From: HXMU1420-13 sp965601825
Lineage (GTDB): Bacteria > Bacteroidota > Rhodothermia > Balneolales > Balneolaceae
DNA: 64,000 nucleotides
Assembly (NCBI GenBank): GCA_965601825.1
Contig: OZ271839.1
Span: 372,001 to 436,000, forward strand
Reading direction: 5' to 3'
The notes under the pieces were generated by a model that was not told the origin of the DNA, made no database searches, and worked only from the letters and a program-made list of their open reading frames with translations. Made by a program: the position numbers and the translations under genes. This document shows positions 54,069 through 62,115 of the stretch, one piece after another (the stretch's first letter is position 1; the number at the start of each line of letters is the position of its first letter).

Positions 54069-54937
54069 AGTGTAGGAATCTTAAGTGATTTCGATTTTAG
54101 ACTTATCCCAACATTCTGAGTTCGCTTGCTGCTGGTATCACCATTTAGACCATAAATTGGATCGTCAATTATAGGGAAGCCCCACTCTGCAAGATGCAAT
54201 CTAATTTGATGTGTACGCCCGGTAATTGGATTACATTTTATGAGTGATGAATCTTTATAGCTTTCAATGACTTCAAATTCAGTATGTCCCAGCTGCCCGG
54301 AATCTAAATCAGGACCACTTTCGAAAACGAAGCCTTGTTTTCGCCTAATAATTGATTGGATTGATGTCGATTTTTCATCAGGAATCCCAACTACAACTGC
54401 ATGATATTCTTTCTCTACATTTCCTGTAGTGAAGGCTTCCATTACTTTTTTTGAGAACGCTTTATTCTTTGCAAAAAGAACTAAACCGGAAGTCACAGCA
54501 TCTAACCTATGGGTAATCCTTAAATCACAAAATCCCATTTCTTCAAGAATGGTTGTTAAGCTATTTCTATTATAACGACCACCCGGATGCATAGGCATTG
54601 GCGCCGGTTTATAAACTGCGAGATATTCCTCAGTCTCCTCAATAATTCGAACTTCATCGGGTACACTTGGTTCAATAACCGAAGGATTATGATGACGAAT
54701 TTCATCATCTAACTTTAATAGAGTTTGCGGCTCGGATTCACGGTTCTCTAAATAAACGCGCCCTGATTTTATCCGTTCTTCCCAAACTTCAGCAGATTGA
54801 AATGGAAACTTCGTTACCATTTTTTCAAGAAGTGATTTACCAACGAATTCCGGATTCGGTTTAAAGTGGTGGGTGATTGGATAGGGCTTTACTATCCGAA
54901 CCTTTCTTGAGCTAGACGGATCAGGATTGAAGTTCAC
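54047..54937 (-). CDS. RluA-family pseudouridine synthase
   Basis: From the GTG at 54937 the protein has about 296 residues. It has a weak S4-like part (EVWEERIKSGRVYLENRES), then the catalytic block THRLDAVTSGLVLFAK with the invariant Asp in HRLDxxTSG, and the late NPITGRTHQIRLHL motif of RluA/RluC/RluD. It isomerises uridines in rRNA or tRNA; the target is unknown. A longer frame starting at 55114 exists but would lie almost wholly inside trhO. The GTG overlaps the trhO stop by 17 bases and gives a normal length, so I choose it. The last residues (MVNVKC) come from a heptamer array. Confidence 0.87.
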   Translation of the reverse strand: MNFNPDPSSSRKVRIVKPYPITHHFKPNPEFVGKSLLEKMVTKFPFQSAEVWEERIKSGRVYLENRESEPQTLLKLDDEIRHHNPSVIEPSVPDEVRIIEETEEYLAVYKPAPMPMHPGGRYNRNSLTTILEEMGFCDLRITHRLDAVTSGLVLFAKNKAFSKKVMEAFTTGNVEKEYHAVVVGIPDEKSTSIQSIIRRKQGFVFESGPDLDSGQLGHTEFEVIESYKDSSLIKCNPITGRTHQIRLHLAEWGFPIIDDPIYGLNGDTSSKRTQNVGISLKSKSLKIPTLMVNVKC

Positions 54938-55874
54938 GATGCTTGAACTCGTCGCCAAAGTAATTGTACCATTTTCGGAAAGGCTTGAAGGCGTTTTCCG
55001 GATCAAATGGGCGTTTGTATTCACTTTGTTTACATTCTTCACTGCAGCAGCCATCCATAATTCTTGCTCCCTCTTCAGAGCAAACAAAGAGCTTATTACA
55101 TTCCATATTCGCACAATTCACGTAGGTATCGGCTGGTTTCCCAGTTATTTCACATTTTGAAATAGGCGCTAGTTTCTTTGGATTCACTGGTACAATCAAT
55201 CGATCATCAAATACAAAGCACTTTCCTTCAAAGTGTTTTCCCTCTTCCTTCTTTGCATAATTAAGAATTCCACCATGCAGCTGGTTAACATCCTCCCAGC
55301 CTTTGTCCTTCATCAAAACAGAGAATTTCTCACATCGAATTCCTCCTGTACAGTACATTAATACTTTCTTGTCTTTTGGAATGTCGACTTCATCCAGCCA
55401 TTCAGGAAAATCATAAAAATTATCCAGATCAGGAGTCATTGCTCCTTTGAAATGACCAACTTTGGATTCGTAGTTATTACGAACATCAATCATTACGTAA
55501 TCCTCGCCGGATTCCATAACTGCTCTCCACTCATCGGGCTCTAAATGATTGCCTCCATTTATAGGATCAACACCATCCATATGAAGGGAAACTATCTCCT
55601 CTCTGATTTTACAAATCAACTTTGCAAAAGGAATATAATCTGATTGATCTTGCTTAAACTCTGTTTCCTCAAAACCCGGTAGCGACCAAACATAATTCTT
55701 GTACGCTTCAATTTGCTCTTTTGTACCCGCAGCTGTGCCGTTAATGCCTTCTGATGAGACATATATTCTACCCTTAAGACCTAAACTCTGACAAAATTTT
55801 TTGTGTTCTTTATTGAAGCGCTCGACTTCAATTATTGGAGAAAAATTGTAATAAAGTATAACTTCAAACATCAT
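54921..55874 (-). CDS. trhO: Rhodanese-family tRNA uridine hydroxylase TrhO
   Basis: The 317-residue protein matches TrhO (formerly YceA): the N-terminal ferredoxin-like part (YYNFSPIIEVERFNKEHKKF, GRIYVSSEGINGTAAG) and a central rhodanese domain with active Cys175 in YCTGGIRCEKF. A cysteine-rich C-terminal end (CANMECNKLFVCSEEG and CCSEECK) resembles a zinc-binding finger. In E. coli TrhO hydroxylates U34 of some tRNAs to 5-hydroxyuridine. The RluA-type synthase starts inside its 3' end, so the two form a translationally coupled RNA-modification pair. Confidence 0.93.
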   Translation of the reverse strand: MMFEVILYYNFSPIIEVERFNKEHKKFCQSLGLKGRIYVSSEGINGTAAGTKEQIEAYKNYVWSLPGFEETEFKQDQSDYIPFAKLICKIREEIVSLHMDGVDPINGGNHLEPDEWRAVMESGEDYVMIDVRNNYESKVGHFKGAMTPDLDNFYDFPEWLDEVDIPKDKKVLMYCTGGIRCEKFSVLMKDKGWEDVNQLHGGILNYAKKEEGKHFEGKCFVFDDRLIVPVNPKKLAPISKCEITGKPADTYVNCANMECNKLFVCSEEGARIMDGCCSEECKQSEYKRPFDPENAFKPFRKWYNYFGDEFKHRELQS

Positions 55875-55939
55875 GTGTAAAATTTACAGACGAGATTGTC
55901 TCTCAATTCGTTAGTAACATTAAAATTTAAAGAATTTCA

Positions 55940-57670
55940 TTGAAAAAGACGCTCATTGAATCTTACTCTTTGGTCAAGATCCTATCAGGAATCCTACTCT
56001 TTTTTTTAGTAGGAATGGGCTCGTTACATGCACAAACTAGATTCAATCAAATAAGCAATCAATATCGGCTAGGTGAGATTTCAGCTAAAGAAGCCATTGC
56101 ACTGCAATTAGAAATTCTATCACATGATCACGATCATCCTGAAGGTGAGATTGTTAAATGTATTCATCCTTTATTAAGTCTGGTTGAGAAAGAGCGGCAG
56201 AATTTGGATTCTCAAACGTTATTATCTGTTGCGAATTTATTTCCAACTAGTTCTAACTCTTCTATAGATTATATATCGCCGTCTGGAAATTTTAGAATAA
56301 ATTATCAAACAACAGGTGCTGATCGAGTTCCTTTAGATGACAATAATTCAAATGGGGTGCCGGATTATGTTGAATGGGCGGCAGAAGCTGCTGATTCCAG
56401 TTATCGTGAGCATATACGATTAGGATTCCCTGATATTTTTACACAAAAGAGTCGCCCATTTGAAATCAGACTAGAACAGCTTGGCTTTTATGGTTACGTA
56501 CCAGGTTCTGATGCCGGATATATCGGTGTCGAAAATGATTTTGCTGGCTTCCCACCTAATACTGATCCAGAGGGTAACCAGCGCGGAGCCCTTAAAGTTA
56601 CCATTGCACATGAATTGAAGCATGTAATACAGTACGTGCAAAATAACTTTAATGGTGAGACAGACAATTGGGCAGAAATGGATGCAACTCTTATGGAAGA
56701 AGTTGTTTATGATAATGTGAACGACTACTACAATTATATATCTGGTTTTTCATCCGATTTATTTTCAAGTCCACAAGTCTCGCTACGAACCAATATTACA
56801 GCAGGATCCTATGAAGACATAACCTGGGCACTATACTTTCATGAGCGTTTTGGAGAGTTTTTCTGGTCAGGAGTTTGGGATCGTATAGAAGCGGATGCCA
56901 ATATAACCATGGTTGAGGCGGTTGAAGATGAACTGTCAAGTTTAAATGAAGATGCGGACTTAGCCTTTTTAGAATCTTATATGTGGCATTTTGCTAGTGG
57001 TTCAAACTTCTCAGCATCTAATTATGGATTTGGTGAAAGATTGGAATATCCAAATCCTGATATTTTTCAAACATTCAATGAACTACAATTTGATATTACA
57101 AATCCAAGATCTTTAAATATGTTTTCTGCGAGATATTATTCTGCAGAATTACTAAACCCAGAGAACCGATTTGTTCAATTGAATTATGAAAGTGGGTCAA
57201 ACGATATTCATTTTGGGTTGATTGGCTATCAAAATGATGGAACCGTTGAGGTTAACGAAGTTCTAGGTAGCAGAGATGATTTAGTTGGCACGATTCAAGC
57301 TCCCTGGTCGTGGCAGGATGTTTCAAAGGTCGGATTAGTTGTAATGAATTCTAATCCAACTCAGGCTTCAAATTATGCTTTCCAATTTACTCAGAATGAA
57401 ACAGTCACTGAATTTGAGATTTCTCAAAACTTTCCGAATCCATTCAACCCAAGTACGAATATTCGAATAGCAATTCCTGAAAGGCAAGAGATTAAACTTG
57501 AAGTCTTTGATGTGCTAGGTCGACATATTCAAACGCTGTTTGAAGGAACACTAAATCCCGGCATAAGAAACTTTGTTTTTGATGCCAGTAGCCTTTCTTC
57601 AGGAGTTTATATTTACAGAATTGAAAGTCCGAATGGTGTAGAAACCAAAAGGATGACTTTTATAAAATAG
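55940..57670 (+). CDS. T9SS-exported zinc metalloprotease-like protein
   Basis: The 576-residue protein has a signal peptide (ILSGILLFFLVGMGSLHA then QTR). Around residue 224 is VTIAHELKHVIQYV, a canonical HExxH zinc motif, followed by EMDATLMEEVVYD, which may supply the third ligand. The pattern resembles the MXAN_6640-type putative metalloprotease family. The last 80 residues form a type A sorting domain (NFPNPFNPSTNIRIAI, VFDVLGRHIQTL, final TKRMTFIK), so it should be secreted by the type IX system. Activity is inferred. TTG at 55940 is the only start giving the full signal peptide. Its end overlaps a convergent gene by 11 bases. Confidence 0.87.
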   Translation: MKKTLIESYSLVKILSGILLFFLVGMGSLHAQTRFNQISNQYRLGEISAKEAIALQLEILSHDHDHPEGEIVKCIHPLLSLVEKERQNLDSQTLLSVANLFPTSSNSSIDYISPSGNFRINYQTTGADRVPLDDNNSNGVPDYVEWAAEAADSSYREHIRLGFPDIFTQKSRPFEIRLEQLGFYGYVPGSDAGYIGVENDFAGFPPNTDPEGNQRGALKVTIAHELKHVIQYVQNNFNGETDNWAEMDATLMEEVVYDNVNDYYNYISGFSSDLFSSPQVSLRTNITAGSYEDITWALYFHERFGEFFWSGVWDRIEADANITMVEAVEDELSSLNEDADLAFLESYMWHFASGSNFSASNYGFGERLEYPNPDIFQTFNELQFDITNPRSLNMFSARYYSAELLNPENRFVQLNYESGSNDIHFGLIGYQNDGTVEVNEVLGSRDDLVGTIQAPWSWQDVSKVGLVVMNSNPTQASNYAFQFTQNETVTEFEISQNFPNPFNPSTNIRIAIPERQEIKLEVFDVLGRHIQTLFEGTLNPGIRNFVFDASSLSSGVYIYRIESPNGVETKRMTFIK

Positions 57671-58634
57671 AGCGTTGCTTCAGTCCTTCAAGAGGCAGCT
57701 CAAAATCGGTAAGATTTATGGAGGTAATGGAAAGCATTCTCAGCATTTTTATTTCCATCATAGGTGCAGCTAATTCTCTCCATGCTATGTAACCGTCCTT
57801 AAATGTGAAATTGCTCGAATTTTTCTCTTCAAGAACTTCTACAGTCTCTTCCATCGTTAAATCTTGAGTATAAGCCAGTAAACCAGCCATTAAAATATTG
57901 ATCAATCCAAAAACGCGATCATTAGATTCGTAGTCATAGGATGGAAAAGCACTAATATTATGTCCGGCAAACTTAACAGCAACGTTTGCGTCTCTGGCAA
58001 ATAACATAAGTTCTGCTAAGAATTCTGCAGATGGAGGCGGTGTGCAATTTATTTTAAGGCCGGAAAATAGATAGTTATCGATCTTTCTCTTTAGAACCGA
58101 CTTATTGTGAACAGCAATTACCTTGATAATCTTTTTCGCTAATTCAATATCGATATCTGTTCCCGGAATTTCGAAGTAAACTCGGTGAGGTAGTAGCCTG
58201 GAATCAGCCGATGTTGTTACTACAGCTTCGATCGCTTTTACTAATTCTTCGGCTTTAAAATTCTCTACACTAACTGTTGGCAAAGTTAATTCTAGAATAT
58301 TTGTGCGAACTTCTCCCGGAAAACTTGAGTGTACAGATAGAATATCTTTCTCAATATTTAGAACTGTGTTTTTAAACTCGTGCAATGTGTTCACAATTGG
58401 TCCAAAAATACACAGGTTTAAAGGTCCGCTAACTCGATCTCTTCGATCTGCAAATTGCTTTAGGTCGGGAATTTGAGAGTAAGGAATCACAAATCTGGAT
58501 AAAATCCAGCTGTATTCGCTATTCGTTAGCTCTCCATATTGCCTTAATGCATCGCGCAATGGTGCCTCAACCGGGGGCTTAAGCGCGGCATAATCAATGC
58601 AATCTGATAAAAGTTGTTCAATTGATTTGTGCAT
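57660..58634 (-). CDS. Uncharacterised cytoplasmic protein
   Basis: I do not recognise this 324-residue protein. It is a soluble, mixed alpha/beta sequence with no signal or membrane helix; segments like LNLCIFGPIVNT, RVYFEIPGT, LKINCTPPPSAEFLAEL and VAVKFAGHNISA have the spacing of a TIM-barrel-like fold, with regularly alternating strands and helices. No catalytic motif can be named. Its 3' end overlaps the metalloprotease gene by 11 bases on the opposite strand. The 132 bases on its other side lead to the HU genes and appear to hold only promoters. Confidence 0.7.
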   Translation of the reverse strand: MHKSIEQLLSDCIDYAALKPPVEAPLRDALRQYGELTNSEYSWILSRFVIPYSQIPDLKQFADRRDRVSGPLNLCIFGPIVNTLHEFKNTVLNIEKDILSVHSSFPGEVRTNILELTLPTVSVENFKAEELVKAIEAVVTTSADSRLLPHRVYFEIPGTDIDIELAKKIIKVIAVHNKSVLKRKIDNYLFSGLKINCTPPPSAEFLAELMLFARDANVAVKFAGHNISAFPSYDYESNDRVFGLINILMAGLLAYTQDLTMEETVEVLEEKNSSNFTFKDGYIAWRELAAPMMEIKMLRMLSITSINLTDFELPLEGLKQRSIL

Positions 58635-58766
58635 CCTGCCAATAATACGTATCCAAATTGGATTACTAAACAGGGTTCATATTTTTTTTCTCTAATATTA
58701 CTCGGCTTTCTTATTTGATTCTTAAAGCTGAAAGTTGGTAATTACTGCAATTATTTCGGGAAGCAG

Positions 58767-59051
58767 ATGGGAAAAACAGATACAGTAAAAGCAATCAGTG
58801 AAAAAGTTGGATTAACGCAGCAAGAAACCGAGCGAATTTTTGACAAATTCATCGAAATACTCTCGGATCATCTTGCCAATGATGAAGGATACACCCTGCC
58901 AAGGGTTGGTAGCTTTTCTACAAGAATTCGTGAAAGTTATCAAACGTATAATCCGCATTATAAAGGAATGATCCAGCTTCCACGTAAAAAGGTGGTTCAA
59001 TACACACAGAGTTCAACTTTGAAGGATGAATTAAATAGTGAGGGATCATGA
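58767..59051 (+). CDS. HU-family DNA-binding protein
   Basis: The 94-residue protein shows the HU/IHF fold: GKTDTVKAISEKVGLTQQE at the start, then FDKFIEILSDHLANDEGYTLPRVGSFSTRIRE with the F-G-S-F turn, and a beta-arm RESYQTYNPHYKGMIQLPRK. HU bends and compacts DNA as a dimer. The arm has an uncommon sequence (the usual RxGRNPxTG is NPHYKGM). The ATG is preceded by GGGAAGCAG. Its stop overlaps by four bases (ATGA) the start of a second, larger HU-containing gene, with which it may heterodimerise. Confidence 0.9.
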   Translation: MGKTDTVKAISEKVGLTQQETERIFDKFIEILSDHLANDEGYTLPRVGSFSTRIRESYQTYNPHYKGMIQLPRKKVVQYTQSSTLKDELNSEGS

Positions 59052-60367
59052 GTAAAAAAATTACCCTCAATCAGTTAATTGAAGAACTTGCCGACGAAGC
59101 TTTAATTCCAAAATCAAAGAGCCAGGAATTTATTAATAGCCTTCTGGATGTCACTTTGGATGAGATCAACACAAAAGGCAAATCGGCAATCACAAATTTT
59201 GGAAGTTTTACGGTTGTTGAAGTCGCAGAACGCACCGGTGTTAATCCAAAAACTGGTGATCCCCTTATTATTCCAGCGCATAAAAGACTGTCATTCACAC
59301 CTTATAAAGCACTCGAGAAAAAAGTAAATAGAGATTTTGATCACCTCGAAGCTAAAGTAGTTGATCCAAATCAACCTGAAGAAGTGCCCCCTGCAGCCGA
59401 AGAAAAAGAAATAGAGTTGACAGAGTCCCCGGTTATTGAAGATTCAAAAAATGAAGCAGAAAAGTTGTTTGATGCTCTTACCGGTGATAGCGAGCCCGCA
59501 GTCTCAAAAGAAGAATCACCTTCTGAAATTGAATTGGAAGATGATCCTTTTAATTTTGATGATAATGAGGCTGAAGAATCCGAAGAAGACGTCTCAGCCG
59601 CTTTAGAATTAGATGATCTTGATGAATCTTCAGACGACGATGAAGATCCGGAAGATGAACCTGTTCAAGAAACTAAAGCTTTTAGAACACCGGGGCGACC
59701 TCAGCGTAAATCGACTGGAATTTCACCCACTGCTTTACTTGGTGTATTCGCAGTTATTGTAATTGGTATTTTTGCTGTTTGGTTTTTCTACCTTCGCCCT
59801 GATTCAACAACAAATTCTACAACAACTTCAGTAAACGATACAGATAACATACTGAATGATCCTTCTGCTTTTGAAAATGAGCAAGTATTAAGCGAAGTAA
59901 GTGATGCAAACGATGCAACTCAAACATCGGCTACGAATGATCCGGACTCACAAATAATACCAATGGTTGCTCCAGAGGTTGATCTGAGTGAAAATCAAGG
60001 TGATGTGATGACGATTCAATCACAGGAACCACAGATTGAAGTTGAGCGATTTACCGGAATTACATATAGTGTAAGTAATGGCGTATGGATTTACGAAATT
60101 GCAAGACAAACCTACGGTAATACCCGACTTTGGCCATTAATTTTCCAGGCTAATTATACACTTGCCAATAATCCTGATCTTATTCTTCCAAATGTGGATA
60201 TAAATATTCCACAATTAGAAGGGACCACTGAAAATCCAAGTTCGACAGATTATGTTAGGCTAGCCGAGGCGGCTCGATATGTTGCTCAAGCATATGAAAA
60301 TGCAGGAAACGCTCCACAAGCTGAAGCATATCGAAGTGCCGCACTTTGGTATGAAACTATGCAGTAA
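59048..60367 (+). CDS. HU-domain protein fused to transmembrane helix and LysM domain
   Basis: The 439-residue protein has an N-terminal HU domain (residues 1-95; SAITNFGSFTVVEVAERTG and the classic arm NPKTGDPLIIPAHK), a long acidic low-complexity linker (about 100-210), a basic stop segment (GRPQRKST, 216-223), one transmembrane helix (about 227-248) and a periplasmic LysM-like domain (338-388; ITYSVSNGVWIYEIARQTYGN). A short TPR-like helical pair ends it. By the positive-inside rule the HU domain is cytoplasmic and the LysM faces peptidoglycan. It is coupled to the HU gene before it. A role in attaching the nucleoid to the envelope is inference. Confidence 0.88.
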   Translation: MSKKITLNQLIEELADEALIPKSKSQEFINSLLDVTLDEINTKGKSAITNFGSFTVVEVAERTGVNPKTGDPLIIPAHKRLSFTPYKALEKKVNRDFDHLEAKVVDPNQPEEVPPAAEEKEIELTESPVIEDSKNEAEKLFDALTGDSEPAVSKEESPSEIELEDDPFNFDDNEAEESEEDVSAALELDDLDESSDDDEDPEDEPVQETKAFRTPGRPQRKSTGISPTALLGVFAVIVIGIFAVWFFYLRPDSTTNSTTTSVNDTDNILNDPSAFENEQVLSEVSDANDATQTSATNDPDSQIIPMVAPEVDLSENQGDVMTIQSQEPQIEVERFTGITYSVSNGVWIYEIARQTYGNTRLWPLIFQANYTLANNPDLILPNVDINIPQLEGTTENPSSTDYVRLAEAARYVAQAYENAGNAPQAEAYRSAALWYETMQ

Positions 60368-61496
60368 GTAAATCAAGAAGAATTAGATCTGCAATTAGAA
60401 GACCGTGAGGTGTAAGTGATATAGTATCAGATTTATAGATGAGTAAACCTTCTTCTTCTTTTGACTCTATGTTGTCAAGTTGTTTTTCTGAAAAGCTAAA
60501 TCCATATCTCGACTGAAGCTCGGATATCTCAATTCCTGTACTAGTCCTTAATCCGAGCATAAGCCTTTCTTCAGCAAGTTGTTGTAGACTGAGACTTTCT
60601 TCTTCATTTTTTAATTCCCAATCACTTTCGAGATATGCTTTGATATCTCGCTTATTATTCCACCTACTTGCCAATATTTCATCCTTACTCCACCAAAATG
60701 AATGTGCAGACGGTCCGAACCCCAAATAATTTTCATGAGTCCAATACGCTGAATTATGTTTAGCTTCAAAACCCGGTTTCGAAAAATTGCTTACTTCGTA
60801 TTGAAACAAGCCAATTTCAGTTAATTCATCTCTTACAAGTTTAATATGTTTAGCTACAAGATCGTCGGTTAATGGAGATAATCTTCCTAATTCAACTTGT
60901 TTTCCTAATCTGGTACCGTCTTCTATAGTTAAAGAATAGGCTGAAACATGGGGAGGATTGAATTTCTTTAAAACCTTCAAATCCTCATTTAACATGTCTA
61001 GGCTCTGATTTGGATTGCCGTATATCAAGTCAACCGTGAATGAATCAAAACCGGTCACCGACAACAATTCAAGACAATTATGTGCCTCAGAACTAGTATG
61101 TGCACGATGCATGAATTGGAGCAAATCTTCATTAAAAGATTGAATTCCCATACTGGCCCGGTTAATCCCGAGTGATTTGATCGATTCTAAGAATTCCTTT
61201 GAAACATCATCTGGATTCATCTCTAGAGTACATTCAGAAATATCTAGCTTGAATGAGTCATATATTGCAGAAAGTATCTTCTCAAGTTGTTTTGGAGATA
61301 ATAATGAAGGCGTACCTCCTCCGAAATAAATGGTATTAACCACTTCTTCTGAGAAACTTTGTGACCCTTTCATCTTGATTTCTTCAACTAATGAATCAAT
61401 AAATTTCTCTTGCTGTTGTTGGCGTGTTACAAAGTAGAAATCACAGTATGAACACGCTTGTTTGCAAAATGGGATATGGAGATAAAGACCACTCAT
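60357..61496 (-). CDS. hemW: Radical SAM protein HemW
   Basis: The 379-residue protein has the radical SAM cluster motif in FCKQACSYCDFYF (Cys11, Cys15, Cys18), then YFGGGTPSLLS and the HemN_C-like C-terminal part (AEERLMLGLRTSTGIEI). HemW is a heme chaperone related to oxygen-independent coproporphyrinogen oxidase but lacking its activity; the missing additional N-terminal Tyr/His elements of HemN, visible by its start at MSGLYLHIPFC, favour HemW. Its 3' end overlaps the convergent HU-LysM gene by 11 bases. Upstream lies a heptamer array filling the gap to the carbonic anhydrase gene. Confidence 0.9.
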   Translation of the reverse strand: MSGLYLHIPFCKQACSYCDFYFVTRQQQQEKFIDSLVEEIKMKGSQSFSEEVVNTIYFGGGTPSLLSPKQLEKILSAIYDSFKLDISECTLEMNPDDVSKEFLESIKSLGINRASMGIQSFNEDLLQFMHRAHTSSEAHNCLELLSVTGFDSFTVDLIYGNPNQSLDMLNEDLKVLKKFNPPHVSAYSLTIEDGTRLGKQVELGRLSPLTDDLVAKHIKLVRDELTEIGLFQYEVSNFSKPGFEAKHNSAYWTHENYLGFGPSAHSFWWSKDEILASRWNNKRDIKAYLESDWELKNEEESLSLQQLAEERLMLGLRTSTGIEISELQSRYGFSFSEKQLDNIESKEEEGLLIYKSDTISLTPHGLLIADLILLDLLTA

Positions 61497-61566
61497 GAAT
61501 TAGGAATTAGGAATACATCAATTAGGAATGACTTCTCACCTATTCCTAATTCTTAATTCCTAATTA
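61497..61566. repeat. Heptamer-periodic inverted repeat filling the gamma-CA/hemW gap
   Basis: Arms at 61497-61515 and 61541-61559 match at 18 of 19 positions and are made of GAATTAG-type seven-base units. The array starts at the stop codon of the carbonic anhydrase gene and ends directly before the hemW start codon (61494-61496), so it occupies the entire gap. No other signal is present. Confidence 0.8.
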
Positions 61567-62115
61567 TTTTCCCTCTGAATTATAAAATGGATTGCTTTCA
61601 TGAACATCTTTCCCATTATACGCACGGCTATATCTCACATAATTCTGGGAATATTTACGAATAGATTTGATCTCTTCTTCTGATAGTTTTCGAGCTGCTT
61701 TAGCGGGCGAACCCATATATAAATATCCGCTTTCAAGAGTTTTACCGGGAGGCACTAAAGTTCCGGCAGCAATAATAACATCGGATTCGATCACGGCTTT
61801 GTCTAAAACTGTAGCATTAATTCCTATCAACACTCGGTCTTTGATTGTGCAACCATGAATTACGGCTCCATGCCCAATAGTTACTTCTTCACCAATTAAT
61901 GTTGGCCCTGTTTGATTCATCACATGAATACAAACATTGTCTTGTACATTGGATCGGTCTCCAATTTTGATCCAGTTCACATCGCCTCGAATTGTAACAT
62001 TAAACCAAGCGCTGCTTTCTTCACCCATTGTAACATCACCAATTATGTCTGCACTTTCGACGACAAAAGCGGTTGGGTGTATTTGTGGTGATTTTCCTAA
62101 AAACTCTTTTACCAT
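61564..62115 (-). CDS. Gamma-class carbonic anhydrase-family protein
   Basis: The 183-residue protein is a left-handed beta-helix of hexapeptide repeats (VESADIIGDVTMGEESS, LIGEEVTIGHGAVIHGC). It carries the three zinc-binding histidines: His64 in CIHV, His82 in GHGA and His87 in IHGC. Homologues (YrdA, CaiE-like, PaaY) are often called gamma carbonic anhydrases, yet many have low or no activity. The C-terminal helix (SEEEIKSIRKYSQNYVRYS) is typical of the trimer. Its ATG overlaps the DUF3667 stop by seven bases. Confidence 0.9.
   Translation of the reverse strand: MVKEFLGKSPQIHPTAFVVESADIIGDVTMGEESSAWFNVTIRGDVNWIKIGDRSNVQDNVCIHVMNQTGPTLIGEEVTIGHGAVIHGCTIKDRVLIGINATVLDKAVIESDVIIAAGTLVPPGKTLESGYLYMGSPAKAARKLSEEEIKSIRKYSQNYVRYSRAYNGKDVHESNPFYNSEGK

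Noticed and set aside
54938..55114. Longer start for the RluA-type gene at 55114
   Set aside because: The added 59 residues are the antisense-free second frame of trhO, cysteine finger region included, and match nothing in the pseudouridine synthase family.
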